Part shown: positions 20,961 to 31,697 of the stretch, in pieces | How positions within the stretch are numbered: the stretch's first letter is position 1 | How the letters are laid out: each line of letters begins with the position of its first letter | Assembly (NCBI GenBank): GCA_021397845.1 | Contig: CM038044.1 | Location: forward strand, 47,168,354-47,232,353 | Reading direction: 5' to 3' | Length of the DNA stretch: 64,000 nucleotides | Source: Areca catechu | Lineage: Eukaryota > Streptophyta > Magnoliopsida > Arecales > Arecaceae | Made by a program: the position numbers and the translations under genes | Notes under the pieces: generated by a model | Told to the model about the DNA's origin: nothing | What the model saw: the letters and a program-made list of their open reading frames with translations, nothing else | Databases searched by the model: none

Positions 20961-22271
20961 ATGGCTGAGCTAGGTTGGGACTTAGACTATTGATATTTGG
21001 TTCCTAACCTAGTGGTCATGTAATCAATCACTCAAAGTGGTATGGTGCAGTCAAGCATGCAAGGATTAGTACGTTCTAAGTTTTGCTAGATCTAGAGCCA
21101 AAATTGAGTGGGTCGACTCAACTTACACCCAACTCAACAACTAATCCTTTCTCTGGCCAGGTAAGAGGTGGGGTGGTGGGAGGATCCACCTGCTTGTGAC
21201 AGGGTCCTAGTTAAGTAACCACCAGTCCACTTAGGGCGTTTGCCTCTGGACCTCTAGCCTTAGACACCAGTTTCTAGTAATAGTTGAGGAATTGAATGCA
21301 GTAATTAACCCACAAAACTCGAACCCGACCTGTTGGTGTTCCTAAGCTCACTAGAGCAAATTAGGTTGCTAATTGATTTTAATTAAGGCTTGGGTTTTGA
21401 TGCTGGGTGGTTGTTTTGGGCCCAGGACAAGTGATGAAATCCTGCCCTGATCTGAGATAGGAAATTGCCCTTAACATTAATTGAATGAGATGATGAACAC
21501 ACAATGAAACCTGATGCAATCTAATAACAATAAAAAAATATAAAAATATTTTTTATTTTTTTATGAGGTGACAAATTAAATTTGAGTTGGTTAAGTTATC
21601 AAACAAAAATTAGCTTGGGTGAATTGGGTTTGGTGGTTGATTAGGTTTGGTTTTGTTAGATATGCAGAAATTGAATTTAGGGTTTGTTTGATGCAGAAGT
21701 TAGCACTAATTTCAATGAAAAAAAATTCTAAAAAAATTATAAAACAGAGAATGATATGTAAGGATGTGTCCTGCCAAATTTCATGCAAAACTAAAATAGT
21801 ATTATGATACAAAACCTAGGATTTCTAACTGGTTGCAGGAAAACATAGAATTCTGGTTAGGGTTTCTAGGATGCCAATTTTTTTGTAAATTTTGGTTCTA
21901 TATAATATGAGAAAAGTATTATTAAAATAAATGACTCAATAGAGCTGACGTGATGCAAATTACAGAGAAAAATAAAATGCCTAAGTTCATGAAACAAATC
22001 TAAACTCAGACCCCAAATGTAGATGACAGGATGCAGATTTTTGTTTGAGTTTTATTTTTGCTATTTTTTTGTTGATTTTCAAATTTGAAAAAATCCACAA
22101 AAATATTAGAAAATAGAGAATAAAAAAAGGATATTCACCATGAAAATATGAAAAAAAAAATGTTTGATGGGGGAAACAATCTTATATTTTGAGTGGTTAT
22201 GCAGAAAATAGCATGCAGAAATCCAGACTATGATGCAAGACATTCCCTAAACTGTGCTATGATACCAAAAT
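20961..22271 (-). other. Element B 5' leader with primer-binding site
   Basis: The primer-binding site at 22254-22267 reads TGGTATCATAGCAC on the minus strand, a tRNA-Met type with a few changes, four bases after the LTR. The leader contains the shared module (21153-21270) and the hairpin GCTC-TAGT-GAGC (21346-21357). The rest is AT-rich and non-coding. Confidence 0.75.
21153..21270 (-). other. Shared leader module, copy in element B
   Basis: In element sense it runs from CTGGTGTCTAAGG to CTTACCTGGCCAG, with a central hairpin GGTGGATCCTCCCACC. Ends pair CTGG/CCAG and TAAG/CTTA. Confidence 0.65.
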
Positions 22272-23804
22272 TGATGAGGGACATGACTCTAATATGATGC
22301 ATACAGATGAATGACATAAGAAGGATAAGAAAATCAGATTAAAGAAGTAATGATTTTTGAAGTTGTTTAGATTTAGTTCCCGAAAATAGCTAAGACTAGG
22401 TTAGGGTTTCATGCAACAGTTAGAATTCCTACCCACATGCTAGAACTATCAACGAAATAAAACAAGTAAAGGATCCTAAGTCTAAGAAGGCCTATTAGGA
22501 GCATGTTCAATTTTCAAAAATTAGAAAAAGTGAGAAGAGAAGGGGTTTACATACCTAGCAATGATTTGCATGATGTCGCAGAAGAGTTCACTCCGCTCGG
22601 ATCGGCGCTTGGATGATCCGGTCACTTTTCCATGAATCCATCGACTTTTTATCAGCTTCGTTCAAAGACAAAGAAGAATTCATCTAGAGGGCATGGTACC
22701 AGAGGGATCCTGCAAACATCAGGGATTAGTGTCAAGGATGATGGGAAAAATTTAAAACAGGGGATTAGAAGAGAAGAAGAAGTAGTAGGATCGCTGGGGC
22801 TAATTTGAGAACTGTAGAAGATGAAGATGCCTGGATCCTTGGAGGGCTGATGGTGGGCATCTTAGGGCTCTTGCTTGGATAGACAATGGCTGGGGTTTGG
22901 TGGAAGAGGGAGGGATGGTTGGCGGCTAGGGTTTGCTCACAAGAAAAAAAAGACAAGTCTCACACCACTTCCAAAGAACATAAATTGTCACAAGAAAAAT
23001 TCACCAAAATCTTAATTCATGAAAAGAGATTCATTACAAGAGGGGGAGGGGGTGGGTATTTATAAATTCATCCAACCCTTTCCTTGTCAAACTAAGAGTA
23101 CACAGTATGAATAGGATTAGGAGAATAAAGTTGAGTAGAATAAGGAGTACATAATTTGAATAGAATTGGTAAACTGCAATCCTTGTAGAACTTGGACATC
23201 AACTCCTTGGACTTGGAAGCTTTGAACTTTCTCCATGGGATTGGACTGGTATGAAATTCTTGCTAGGCTTGGACTGGGTCAAAGCCTTGGGCATCTTGGA
23301 CTGGGTCAAAATATGGGGTGCCAACTTCATGATGGGCTGGGGGGCGTCAACTGCTATGGTCCTTGGATTGGGGTGCGAAGGATAGGGATCTGGGGTGGCA
23401 ATTCTTCATGAAATCTTGTGGGCTTGAGGTGCCTAAGGCTTGGTATGTTGGGGCACCATCTCTTGGAGGGCTTGGGCAGCATGAAGAAATCCAGATGCTA
23501 GGTTGGTGACTTAAGTGTGGGTCCAAAAGTCCTCCTCTTGAATAAAAATTACATGGACTCAAAAAGGCCTAAATGACAATACTCAAAATAGGTATAAATA
23601 AACAATGGACACACTGAACAGATAAACAAGACTCAATGGACTAAACAAGGAACTTCCACTGACTTAGTGAATCCAACTGGCTCACTTTAATACAGGACTC
23701 ACAAAATTTGGACTTCATTACAGGACTTAATAAAAATTGACCAACACATAACTTAGAGGATAAATTAAAGCTTGAAGTCTATGTCTGATCTGATGTCCCC
23801 ATCA
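22272..23804 (-). repeat. 5' LTR of element B
   Basis: This 1533-bp LTR in element sense starts TGATGGGGACATCAGA and ends CATGTCCCTCATCA, so its termini are imperfect inverted repeats of about 14 bp. The minus-strand TATA box (TATAAATA, 23057-23064) is followed by CCCACCCCCTCCCCCTC and a TTCATGAATTAAG region. It abuts LTR fragment C at 23805, into which B is inserted. Confidence 0.85.
23057..23064 (-). promoter_or_regulatory. TATA box of the B 5' LTR
   Basis: Minus-strand TATAAATA with the C-rich downstream run common to L, A and SE. Confidence 0.65.
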
Positions 23805-24277
23805 GGGGACCACTTCAATGCTTGGGCACCCATTACTTTCTTTCCTGGTTTGCATGAAACAGGGGGGCACCATCTACTTTCCTTCTAGGGCTAGGCGGCT
23901 ACAACTTTCCATATGGGGAGGATGTGCGGCACCATCTTGCTTGAGTGGGGACCCTTATGGGTGGCACATGAAATCTTCCACATGTGCTTGAGTGGGGACC
24001 TGTGGAGGTGGCACAAGGAAGGTGATGCTTCAACCTCTTATCTAGGTCTTCAACTTCTTGATTACAAATTTTGACTTAACTCAATTGAATGACAGACTCT
24101 AACTTAACTCAATTGAATTACAGACTCTGACTTAACTTTAATACATGACTCAAACTGACAAGACTGAGATAACAACTTACTGGACCCAAATGAAGAAAAA
24201 GGTGATATATCCCAATACATTAATCAGAGATCCAAATGGAGCCCTGCAATCTTTGTTTGATCCTGGTACCCTCACCA
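23805..24277 (-). repeat. LTR fragment C (A/L-type)
   Basis: In element sense it starts TGGTGAGGGTACCAGG, matching the L and A LTR starts, and is broken after about 470 bp by element B. It is inserted in the reverse transcriptase of the SIRE-like element, right after codons for FIEEKVYV. Its remaining part lies left of B and A. Confidence 0.7.
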
Positions 24278-24871
24278 GCTATCAACATATACTTTTTCTT
24301 CAATAAAACCATTTAAAATTATACTTTTGACATCCATTTGAAATAATTAAAAATCCATAAAGCAAGCAAAAGCAAGTAATAATATATTGCTTCTAATCTA
24401 GCAACTGGAGCAAAGGTTTCATCAAAATCAATACCCTCTTCTTGATTATAACCTTTTGCTATCAATCTAGCTTTATTTCTAGTTACTACTCCATTTTCAT
24501 TAAGTTTATTTTTGAAAACCCATTTGGTTCCAATTATTGAAACATTAGAAGGTCTTTCAACTAAAGTACAAACTTTGTTTTCTTTAAATTGAATTAGTTT
24601 ATCTTGCATGGCATTTATCCAATTTGAATATTTTTCAGCTTCTTTAATTGATTTAGGTTCAATTTATGATACAAATGCTAAGTAATCACACACATTTCTT
24701 AGTGAGAAATGAGTACTTATCCCTTTCAATGGATCACCAATTATAAGTTCTTTGGGGTGTCCATGGGCATACCTCCATTCTTTAGGTAAAGGCTTGGGTG
24801 TTGATGAAGCTCCAACTTCTTGCACTTGTTCTTCTTCATGGTTTTGATCACCTTCTTGCTCTTTGGAATGT
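24278..24871 (-). pseudogene. SIRE-like Copia: integrase-RT linker and N-terminal reverse transcriptase
   Basis: Minus-strand reading 24609-24319 has GTKWVFKNKLNENGVVTRNK and KGYNQEEGIDFDETFAPVAR, the RT fingers region of the SIRE/Opie lineage, and 24897-24664 has the acidic linker (EEEQVQEVGASSTP). A frameshift lies near 24330, and a stop lies near 24662-24668. The RT is cut by LTR fragment C before the YVDD motif, so the catalytic half is outside the window. At the right, insertion of SE at the CCTTC target separates it from integrase; the frame is continuous across the SE insertion. Confidence 0.85.
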
Positions 24872-24876
24872 CCTTC
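24872..24876. repeat. Target-site duplication (left) of SE
   Basis: CCTTC is repeated at 27323-27327. The SIRE reading frame (INEGHSKEQ) joins when SE and one copy are removed. Confidence 0.88.
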
Positions 24877-24897
24877 TAATGCGGGACAGATGCACAA
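24877..24897 (-). repeat. Inverted 21-bp copy of the SE LTR end, outside its 5' LTR
   Basis: TAATGCGGGACAGATGCACA(A) is the reverse complement of the last 21 bases of the SE 5' LTR (ending ATCTATCCCGCATCA) with a few changes. It lies between the TSD and the TGATGGGGAC start of the 5' LTR. No such copy is present at the other end. Confidence 0.8.
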
Positions 24898-25263
24898 TGA
24901 TGGGGACTCGAAAGTCCATTTTATTTTATTTGGCTCTTGTAATTAAGTGAGACAACTAAGTCCAGTTGAGTCCACTTAGGCATGTCCAATCTTTTAGTCC
25001 AGTTAGTCCAATCAAGTGAGTTAGATCGAGTTATGTAATTTTCATTAATGTCAAGATCCAAGAGGAGAGTAAGCAGATCCGGAGGTTCACCAGGGCCCCC
25101 AACCAGAGCTGGCCTTCATGCACTATGACCCTTTCATGCTGCCAAGCCCACAAAAGAGAGCTCTAGTCTAAGACAAAGGCCCACTATTGACCAGTCCACC
25201 AGGATTTCTTGGCCCACAAGTCAGGGTTTCTTAGCCCTCAAGTCATGTACCCTGGGGTGAATC

Positions 25264-25271
25264 TATAAATA
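25264..25271 (+). promoter_or_regulatory. TATA box of the SE 5' LTR
   Basis: TATAAATA followed by CCCCACCCCCTCTTGTA; matched at 26987-26994 in the 3' LTR. Confidence 0.65.
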
Positions 25272-25324
25272 CCCCACCCCCTCTTGTATTTTTTTGTGAT
25301 ATGGATGAATAAAATTTCTTGAGT

Positions 25325-25550
25325 TCTGTGTGAAGGATCTGTGTGATCCCTGGGTTTCTATGTGATCCCTGATTTAGGCATTTGTGTGAGCCTAGGGTTT
25401 CTGTGTGATCCCTGATTTGGGCATCTATGTGAGCCAGGATATCTGTGTGATCCCTTCCTCCTTCCTTTCATAGTATCTGTGTGATCCCTAGGGCATCTGT
25501 GTGAGCCCTGTTGCTGTGTGCTTTGTTTTCCTAGGGGAATCTGTGTGAAC
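25325..25550 (+). repeat. Degenerate CTGTGTGA(T/G)CCC repeats in SE R-U5
   Basis: The word recurs at intervals of about 20-30 bp just downstream of the expected transcription start. It is kept in the 3' LTR at about 27046-27255 and, with fewer copies, in LTR E (near 63120-63180, minus strand). Confidence 0.75.
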
Positions 25551-25624
25551 CCCTAAAAACCCTAATCCCTGGTGACTTCTATGCTCTCCAGCGATCCGTC
25601 CCCGTGCATCTATCCCGCATCAAA

Positions 25625-25640
25625 TGGTATCAGAGCCCAG
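25625..25640 (+). other. Primer-binding site of SE
   Basis: TGGTATCAGAGCCCAG lies two bases after the LTR end; tRNA-iMet complement. Confidence 0.9.
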
Positions 25641-26610
25641 ATAGATTAGGGTACGTTTCTTCTTCCCGACTCTTCTCTGTGATGACACCCCTGCTGCCAT
25701 CGCCCGTGAAGCCCATCTCCAACACCGCCTCCGATCAAGTCTCCCCCATGCCGCCGACTCCCTCTCCAGATCTACCCCCTCTCTAGATCCGCCCTTGCCA
25801 CCACATGGATCTCCGTGTCGCTTCGTCATCGCCCGTCGGTCTTCGTCTCTGATCAATGCCTAGCAGACAGAACCCCTACCGCAGACTTCCACGTGCCACT
25901 GATCCAGTCGCCCGTGTCACCCACCGGACCTCCTCCCTGCCCCTACAGTCATCGACGATGCCGGACTCCTTTGGATACATGCCCAGGCTGAGCTTGCCAT
26001 CTTCGTTCATGCTGACCAGCAGAATACCACAAGTCGTCCATCCCCTACAGATGCCCGGCTTCCCCCAGCTCCCATGGGCACCCCCTCCTGTGGCCCCCGT
26101 GCAGTTTGCCACCAGGCTAGGGGTGCTTCCCGTGCCCTTCCCCGTGCTGCCACCTCAGTTCGGGTAGCGCCCCATGGGCCCGCCACCCCCTCAGATCATG
26201 CATGGCCCACCGCCCCATCGAGACCTGGGATGCCCCCCACCACAGCCCGCGCCCCCACCACCATCAAACACCGTCTCCATTTGCACCGCCATTCCCCCGA
26301 GCCGCCATCCTCATCCCCAGCCCGACGAAGCCCGTCGGTGAAGCCTCCTTGCAAGCTCTGTTGGTTTGTGAAGAAGATGCAGGAAGCCGCACGAATGTGA
26401 ATGCATAACCTACATTTGTTCACCGACTTCAAGCATAGAAGGAAAAGAACAGTGAAAAAAAAAAGAAAAGAAAGAAAATCAGTGTAAAAAAGAAAGAAAG
26501 GTGAAAAAAAAATGAAACTAACCTCTTTGCTTTGATTTGATTAGTTTCGGTTCCATCAAACCCTACTGAGCCTGACTCGACGGAGTCGAGTTCTCTCCAC
26601 TCTAGGAAAA
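25641..26610 (+). other. SE internal region, GC-rich, no recognised protein
   Basis: The part 25670-26390 is GC-rich and codes for Pro-rich stretches in more than one frame, such as 25856-26167 (MPGFPQLPWAPPPVAP near its centre) and 26074-26400. The frames overlap and end at different stops, and no domain is recognised. This could be a decayed gag N-terminus or a captured gene fragment; I cannot choose. The last part (26440-26530) is purine-rich. The purine-rich ACTCTAGGAAAA (26599-26610) precedes the 3' LTR as a weak polypurine tract. Confidence 0.55.
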
Positions 26611-27322
26611 TGATGGGGACCCGAAAGTCCATTTTATTTTATTTTATTTTATTTAAGTCCTGTAATAAAGTGAGACAACTAAGTCCAGTTGAGTCCACTT
26701 AGGCAGGTCTAGTCTTTTAGTCCAGTCAATCCAATCAAGTGTGTTAGATCGAGTCCTATAATTTTTATTCGTGTCAAGATCCAAGAGGAGAGTAAGCAGA
26801 CCCAGAGATTCACCAGGCCCCCCAACCAGAGCTGGCCTTCATGCACTTGGACCCTTTCATGCTGCCAAGCCCACAAGAGAGAGCTCCAGTCCAAGACAAA
26901 GGCCCACTGTTGACCGGTCCACCAGGGTTTTTTGGCCCACAAGTCAGGGTTTCTTAGCCCTTAAGTCATGTACCTTGGGGTGAATCTATAAATACCCCAA
27001 CCCCTCTTGTATTTTTTTATGATATGGATGAATAAAATTTTTTGAGTTCTGTGTGAAGGATCTGTGTGATCCCAGGGTTTCTGTGTGAGCCTAGGATTTC
27101 TGTGTGATCCCTGATTTGGGCATCTGTGTGAGCCCAGGGTATCTGTGTGATCCCTTATTCTTTCTTTTCAAGGTATCTGTGTGATCCCTAGGGCATATGT
27201 GTGAGCCCTATTGCTGTGTGCTTTGTTTCTCTAGGAGAATTTGTGTGAACCCCTACAAACCCTAATCCCTGGTGACTTCTACACTCACCAACGATCCATC
27301 CCCGTGCATCCGTCCCGCATCA
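26611..27322 (+). repeat. 3' LTR of SE
   Basis: Starts TGATGGGGACCCGAAAG and ends CGTCCCGCATCA. It matches the 5' LTR throughout with small indels (712 versus 725 bp). TATAAATA is at 26987-26994. Confidence 0.9.
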
Positions 27323-27327
27323 CCTTC
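27323..27327. repeat. Target-site duplication (right) of SE
   Basis: CCTTC, an exact copy of 24872-24876. Confidence 0.88.
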
Positions 27328-28298
27328 ATTGATGGTCATCTTTTCAATCCTTTGAATACCTCTTTCATCATTAAGAACATCTTTTCTAGAAGATTTTTTA
27401 TTAGTCTCATCAAAAACAACATGAATGACTTCAACAAGAAGTGTTCTTCTATTGAAGATCCTGTATGCCTTGCTAGAAGTAGAGTATTATAAGAAGATAC
27501 CCTCATCTGACTTAGCATCAAATTTACTTAAATTATCTTTGCCATTGTTTAGAATAAAAAAATAGCATCCAAATATATGAAAATATTTGATAGTCGGTTT
27601 CCTACCTTTCCAAAGCTTATAAGGTATTTTTTTCAAAATCGGTCGGATCAAAACATGATTTAAAACATAACATGCATTGTTTATAGCTTTCACCCAAAAA
27701 TATCTAGGTAAATCATTTTTATAAAGCATGGTGCATGTCATTTCTTCAGTATCCTATTCTTTCTTTCTACCATCCCATTTTGTTGAGATGTCCTAGGTAC
27801 AAAAAAGTTATGATAAATTTTATTTTCATTGCAAAATATTTTAAAATCATAATTTTCAAACTCGGTACCATGATCACTACATAAAGAGATAATTGAAATA
27901 CCTTTTTCATTTGAAACTTTCTTGTGAAACTAAATAAATGCAGAAAATATTTCGTCTTTATAAGCTAAAAACATTACCCATGTAAAACGTGAAAAATCAT
28001 TTATAATAACTAGACCATACTTCTTACCTCCCAAACTAGTTATTCAAGTAGGTCCAAAGAAATCCATATGAAATAATTCTAAGGGTCTAGATGTAGAGAC
28101 TACTCCTTTTGATTTGAAAGATGATTTTGTTTGTTTTCTAGGTTGACATGCACTATAAATCTTATCTTTTTCAAAAGTGAGTTTCAACAAATCTTTTATA
28201 AGATTCTTTTTGTTCAATTTTGAAAGCAAGTACATACTTGCATGCCCTTTTGTGATGCCAAAGCCAACTAGTTTTATTAATCTTGGCTTCCATTGCCA
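27328..28298 (-). pseudogene. SIRE-like Copia: integrase
   Basis: On the minus strand, 28235-28044 carries a GAG-pre-integrase type segment ending ELFHMDFFGPT, where the first catalytic Asp of the DDE triad lies. 27741-27487 has LPRYFWVKAINNACYVLN and IFGCYFFILN, the region after the catalytic Glu. Stops and frame changes in 27750-28040 remove a clean reading of the central catalytic part. It lies between protease and the linker, as expected for Copia order. Confidence 0.82.
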
Positions 28299-28667
28299 CT
28301 AGGCATTAACCATTTTGCATAGGTAGATCATCAAGATCAACCATGTAAATGTTTCCATGCCTATGACCAATGAACTTGATGCCATTGTCATCAAGACTAG
28401 ATACAATGCACATAGAAGATTCAAAAACCACTTTGAAACCTTTATCACAAATTGACTTATGCTCAACAAATTATGTTTTAAACCATCAATAAGTAAAACA
28501 TTGTCAACATAAGTAGAGGGGATGATATGGACTTTACCGATACCGATAATTTTATCCTTTCTATTATCACCAAATGTCACATTTCCACCATTTAGAGCCT
28601 CAAGAGATGTGAATTGCTTTATATCTCTAGTCATGTATCTTGAGCAATCGCTATCAAGGTACCACAA
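28299..28667 (-). pseudogene. SIRE-like Copia: aspartic protease
   Basis: The minus-strand reading begins WYLDSDCSRYMT. The usual Copia motif here is LDSGCS, so the active-site Gly is replaced by Asp. The reading continues with GNVTFGDN, GIGKVHI and NLLSISQF. It is about 120 codons and then runs into the integrase region after a frame change. Upstream (28668-28908) is a short non-open linker between gag and protease. Confidence 0.85.
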
Positions 28668-28908
28668 TCTCCTTTTATCTTTGGTTACAAGACATACCTA
28701 CAAAAACAAATCAGGTGGAGACTTTAGGTATCCAAGTCATCTTGGGTCCTTTAGGGTTCGTTGATGTGATTCCTTTTGGAATCCAAACTTTTCTAATGCT
28801 ATTCAATTTTCTTCTATCACACATGTAAGATTTATATCCAAGCTTACCATAAGAATAACATGTAATGCTAGAAGATGCGGGTACAAAGAAATTTTTGAAA
28901 TTTTTTTA

Positions 28909-29406
28909 TTATTTTTGAGGTTTAAAACCTAGGCCTGCTTTGTTGAAACTCGCTCTTTGGCTATTCAAAAGCATGTTAAGTTTTTCTGAACTATAGATAA
29001 ATTTTTCAATAAATGGTTTCACTTTTTCAACCTCTTCTTTGTATTTCTTATTTTTTTGCAAAAGTTCTTTGTTTTGTTTGATAAGTTTTTCATTTATTGA
29101 AAAAACTTTATCCATTTTCAAAACTTCTTTTTCTTTTAAAAGATCTTCCTTTTTATTTTTCAAGGAGGCAATTTGATCATTCAATTTTCTATTTTCTTGA
29201 AGTAAACTATCATTCTTTATCAAAAACTTATCATTTGTTTTAGAAAGTCCCAAGTTTTGCCTTTTCAATTCTTTGTTTCTCATTTTAAGTTTTTGATATT
29301 CTACAACAAGTTCATCAAAGACATCATGTAATTCTTCAAAAGTAAATTCATTTTCGGGTTCAGACCTTATCTCATCTTCATTTGCCATGAAGCAAATGTT
29401 GGCCAC
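28909..29406 (-). pseudogene. SIRE-like Copia: gag C-terminal coiled-coil region
   Basis: 165 codons start near ANICFMANEDE, followed by FTFEELHDVFDEL and long Lys/Glu/Leu heptad-like stretches (LKMRNKELKRQNLGL, KNKKEDLLKEKEVLKM). SIRE gag proteins are unusually long and carry such a coiled coil after the zinc knuckle. It is in a different frame from the upstream gag, so one frameshift lies near 29430. Confidence 0.85.
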
Positions 29407-29459
29407 CTCTTGCTGCTCTTCATTAGAGCTTGAATCTTTACTTTCACTTCACGTCGCCA

Positions 29460-30330
29460 TCATTGCTTTCTTTTTAAATTTTTTTTAGCCTTCTTGAGAG
29501 TAGGGCAATCCATTTTATAATGACCCAGCTTTTTACAATCGAAACAGATTGGTGGCTCCCTTTCCTTCTCTTTTTCCTTCTCCTTATTGGGCTCCCCTCT
29601 TTGTGGTTTCTTCTTGTAGTTGAACCTCTTCTTCCTCATGAATCTTTTAAACTCCCTAAAGATAAGAGCCGTTTTATCTTTCTCATCTTCCTTATCTGAA
29701 TCATCACTAGAATCTTCCTTGTTTGTGAACTTGAATGTAATGATCTTCTTTTTCTTGTCATTGTCCACAATCTTCTCCTTGAAGGATAGCTCATATGTCA
29801 TAAGTGATCCTAAGAGCTGCTCAAGTGGAAGAGTGTTGACATCCTTGGCTTCTTCAATAGCGACCACTTTTGGATCCCAAGATGATGGAAGAGACCTAAG
29901 AATTTTGTTAACAAGTTCAGCATTAGATATAACTTTTCCCAAACTCCTCATACCATTAACAATGTTAGTGAACCTAGTGTACATTTCACTAATTGATTCA
30001 TTTGGTTCCATCCTAAATATCTCATAAGTATGAATGAGAATGTAAACTTTGGTAGTCTTTACTTGATGTGTACCCTCATGGATAATTTCAAGTGTATCCC
30101 AGATTTCTTTGACAGAGGTATAATTAGATATCCTATTAAATTCACTAGGGTCTAATGCACAAAATAATAAATTCATAGCCTTTGAATTAAGCTCAGCTTG
30201 CTTAATGTCATTCTCATCCCAATCTTCTTCTAATTTGGGTATGGGAATGCCATTAATCAAGACAGTAGGCTGATGAGGACCTCTAACTATGATCTTCTAA
30301 ATATTACAATTTATGGCTTGAATGTAGATG
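29460..30330 (-). pseudogene. SIRE-like Copia: gag capsid and zinc knuckle
   Basis: The 266-codon open stretch (30260-29460) begins inside gag; the usual first 60-70 residues are not open, though 30260-30330 still fits in part. Capsid blocks are LNSKAMNLLFCAL, EIWDTLEIIHEGT and YTRFTNIVNGMRSLGK. Near the end an intact knuckle reads CFDCKKLGHYKMDC, preceded by an acidic then basic linker. Gag assembles the particle and binds RNA. This is one of the better preserved domains in the window. Confidence 0.9.
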
Positions 30331-30473
30331 CGCATGCGTGTCTTTCAGTATGTGAAATTTGTGCCATTAAAAAGTATGGGACGTTTGAGGCTTGACCCTC
30401 AACAATACCAACACCAATTTGGGCTACCATTAGATCTTTGACTCAAGATTGTTAGACCTACACACTGAGTACC

Positions 30474-30487
30474 AAGCTCTGATACCA
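30474..30487 (-). other. Primer-binding site of the SIRE-like element
   Basis: Minus-strand TGGTATCAGAGCTTGG follows the LTR end (GGCAACA) after two bases; tRNA-iMet type. The short leader between it and gag (about 30331-30473) shows nothing else. Confidence 0.92.
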
Positions 30488-30489
30488 CT

Positions 30490-31697
30490 TGTTGCCTAGT
30501 ATAGCAACCCAAGAGGGGGGGTGATTTCGATTTTTAAAATTTTAAACAACTATGTGCTGAACTAATCTGTTTGTGAAACAAAGTGAATGTGTTGAATATA
30601 ATCTAGATGCTATGCCTTTAAAGAATAAGCAACAATGCAAGAAAAAATAATGAGAAGATTAAGCACACACACAAACACAAGATGTTTATAGTGGTTCAGT
30701 GTACACCAAGTACCTACATCCACTCTCTAATCTATCCCTTAGAAATTTCTACTATAATCTACTAAAGATTACAGCCAACTTATTTTCAAGGGCTCACAAG
30801 TCAAACCCATAGTTCGTTTTCTCACTTAGGCTCACCAACAACCTTTCCCTCAAGCCAACCCTAGGCTTGGATTCCAATTCATGGCCTGGAAGGGCTTAAC
30901 CCTAGTTTCAATAGCCTTGAAACTAGTTACAACAAATAAAACCAAAGGTATAGATTAAAGCACAAGAATAAAACTCTCAAAAAAACAAAAATAAAGTCGA
31001 TGAAGCTCTTCTTGAATGCTTGAGTTGTCTTCTTCTTCTTGGAAGCTTTCAATGAACACTTTTGGATATTGATTTGAAGGCTCAATAGCAAGAATGAAGG
31101 CTTTTTTCAGGTGGAATCTTCTTTATGGCTCACTCTTATCTTTTCATTAGCCTTTTCAAAAGATAAGATTTGTCTCTTGTGTTTCTTCTTTTTTTCTTGT
31201 ATCTTCAATGAGTTGGTGAGTGATAAATACTCTAAAAACCTTCCAAAAATCATTTGTGACTGTTGGAGAAGAGAATCTAGTCATTTTAGACTGTTTGAGT
31301 CAATTCTGAACTTCTAAAAATATAGCCGTTACTGTTGTCAGAACCTGTGAGTTGACTTGTGAGTCCATACTTGGGTCGACACTTGAGTCTTCATGAGTCA
31401 ACACTTGGTTTATGCCAATTCCAAACTTTGTGCCAAGCTCCGAAACTTTGAAATTTGTCTAATAAACTTCTTATTTCTTTTCCATAAAGACCAAAGTGAT
31501 CAATTTTATGGCTTTCCAATGTGAGAAGACTTCTAAAACTTTGAAATTCATCTCGCATCAATGTCAAAAACTTTGATGCTTTTGTGTAGAGAATTTGATA
31601 TACCTGTGACCTAGAATTCACAACTCCAATTGAAATATTAGTATAAAACATATCTCAATATTTTGTTATTCATCAAAATCAAGGGCTACAGCTAACA
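30490..31697 (-). repeat. 5' LTR of the SIRE-like Copia
   Basis: In element sense it is TGTTAGCTGTAGCCC to CTAGGCAACA, 1208 bp, bounded inside by the PBS. SIRE LTRs are typically around this size. Its 3' partner is not in the window, since C, B and A interrupt the element. Its outer edge at 31697 abuts leader sequence of F, so SIRE is inserted there. Confidence 0.85.

Larger units (their letters stand above)
24898..25622 (+). repeat. 5' LTR of SE
   Basis: Starts TGATGGGGACTCGAAAG and ends TATCCCGCATCA. The TATA box TATAAATA is at 25264-25271, followed by CCCCACCCCCTCTTG and GATGAATAAAAT (poly(A) signal). The last 300 bp contain about eleven copies of a CTGTGTGATCCC-like word (25328-25550). 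Confidence 0.9.
24898..27322 (+). mobile_element. SE: 2.4-kb non-autonomous LTR retrotransposon
   Basis: Two LTRs (725 and 712 bp), a tRNA-Met-type PBS, a purine-rich tract and CCTTC TSDs surround an internal region of about 990 bp. That is too short for gag-pol and has no protease, RT or integrase motif. It is therefore a SMART/LARD-like element that needs enzymes from elsewhere. The core promoter is like those of L, A and B, hinting at a common mobilising partner. Inserted in the SIRE pol gene. Confidence 0.88.

Noticed and set aside
25325..25550. Short direct repeats in the SE LTR as a CRISPR or minisatellite
   Set aside because: Spacing and spacer length are irregular and the array sits at the same place in both LTRs; it is part of the LTR.
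30441..30510. CTGATACCA sequences as parts of tRNA genes
   Set aside because: Only the primer-binding-site complement is present. There is no tRNA cloverleaf, and each occurrence lies next to an LTR edge.
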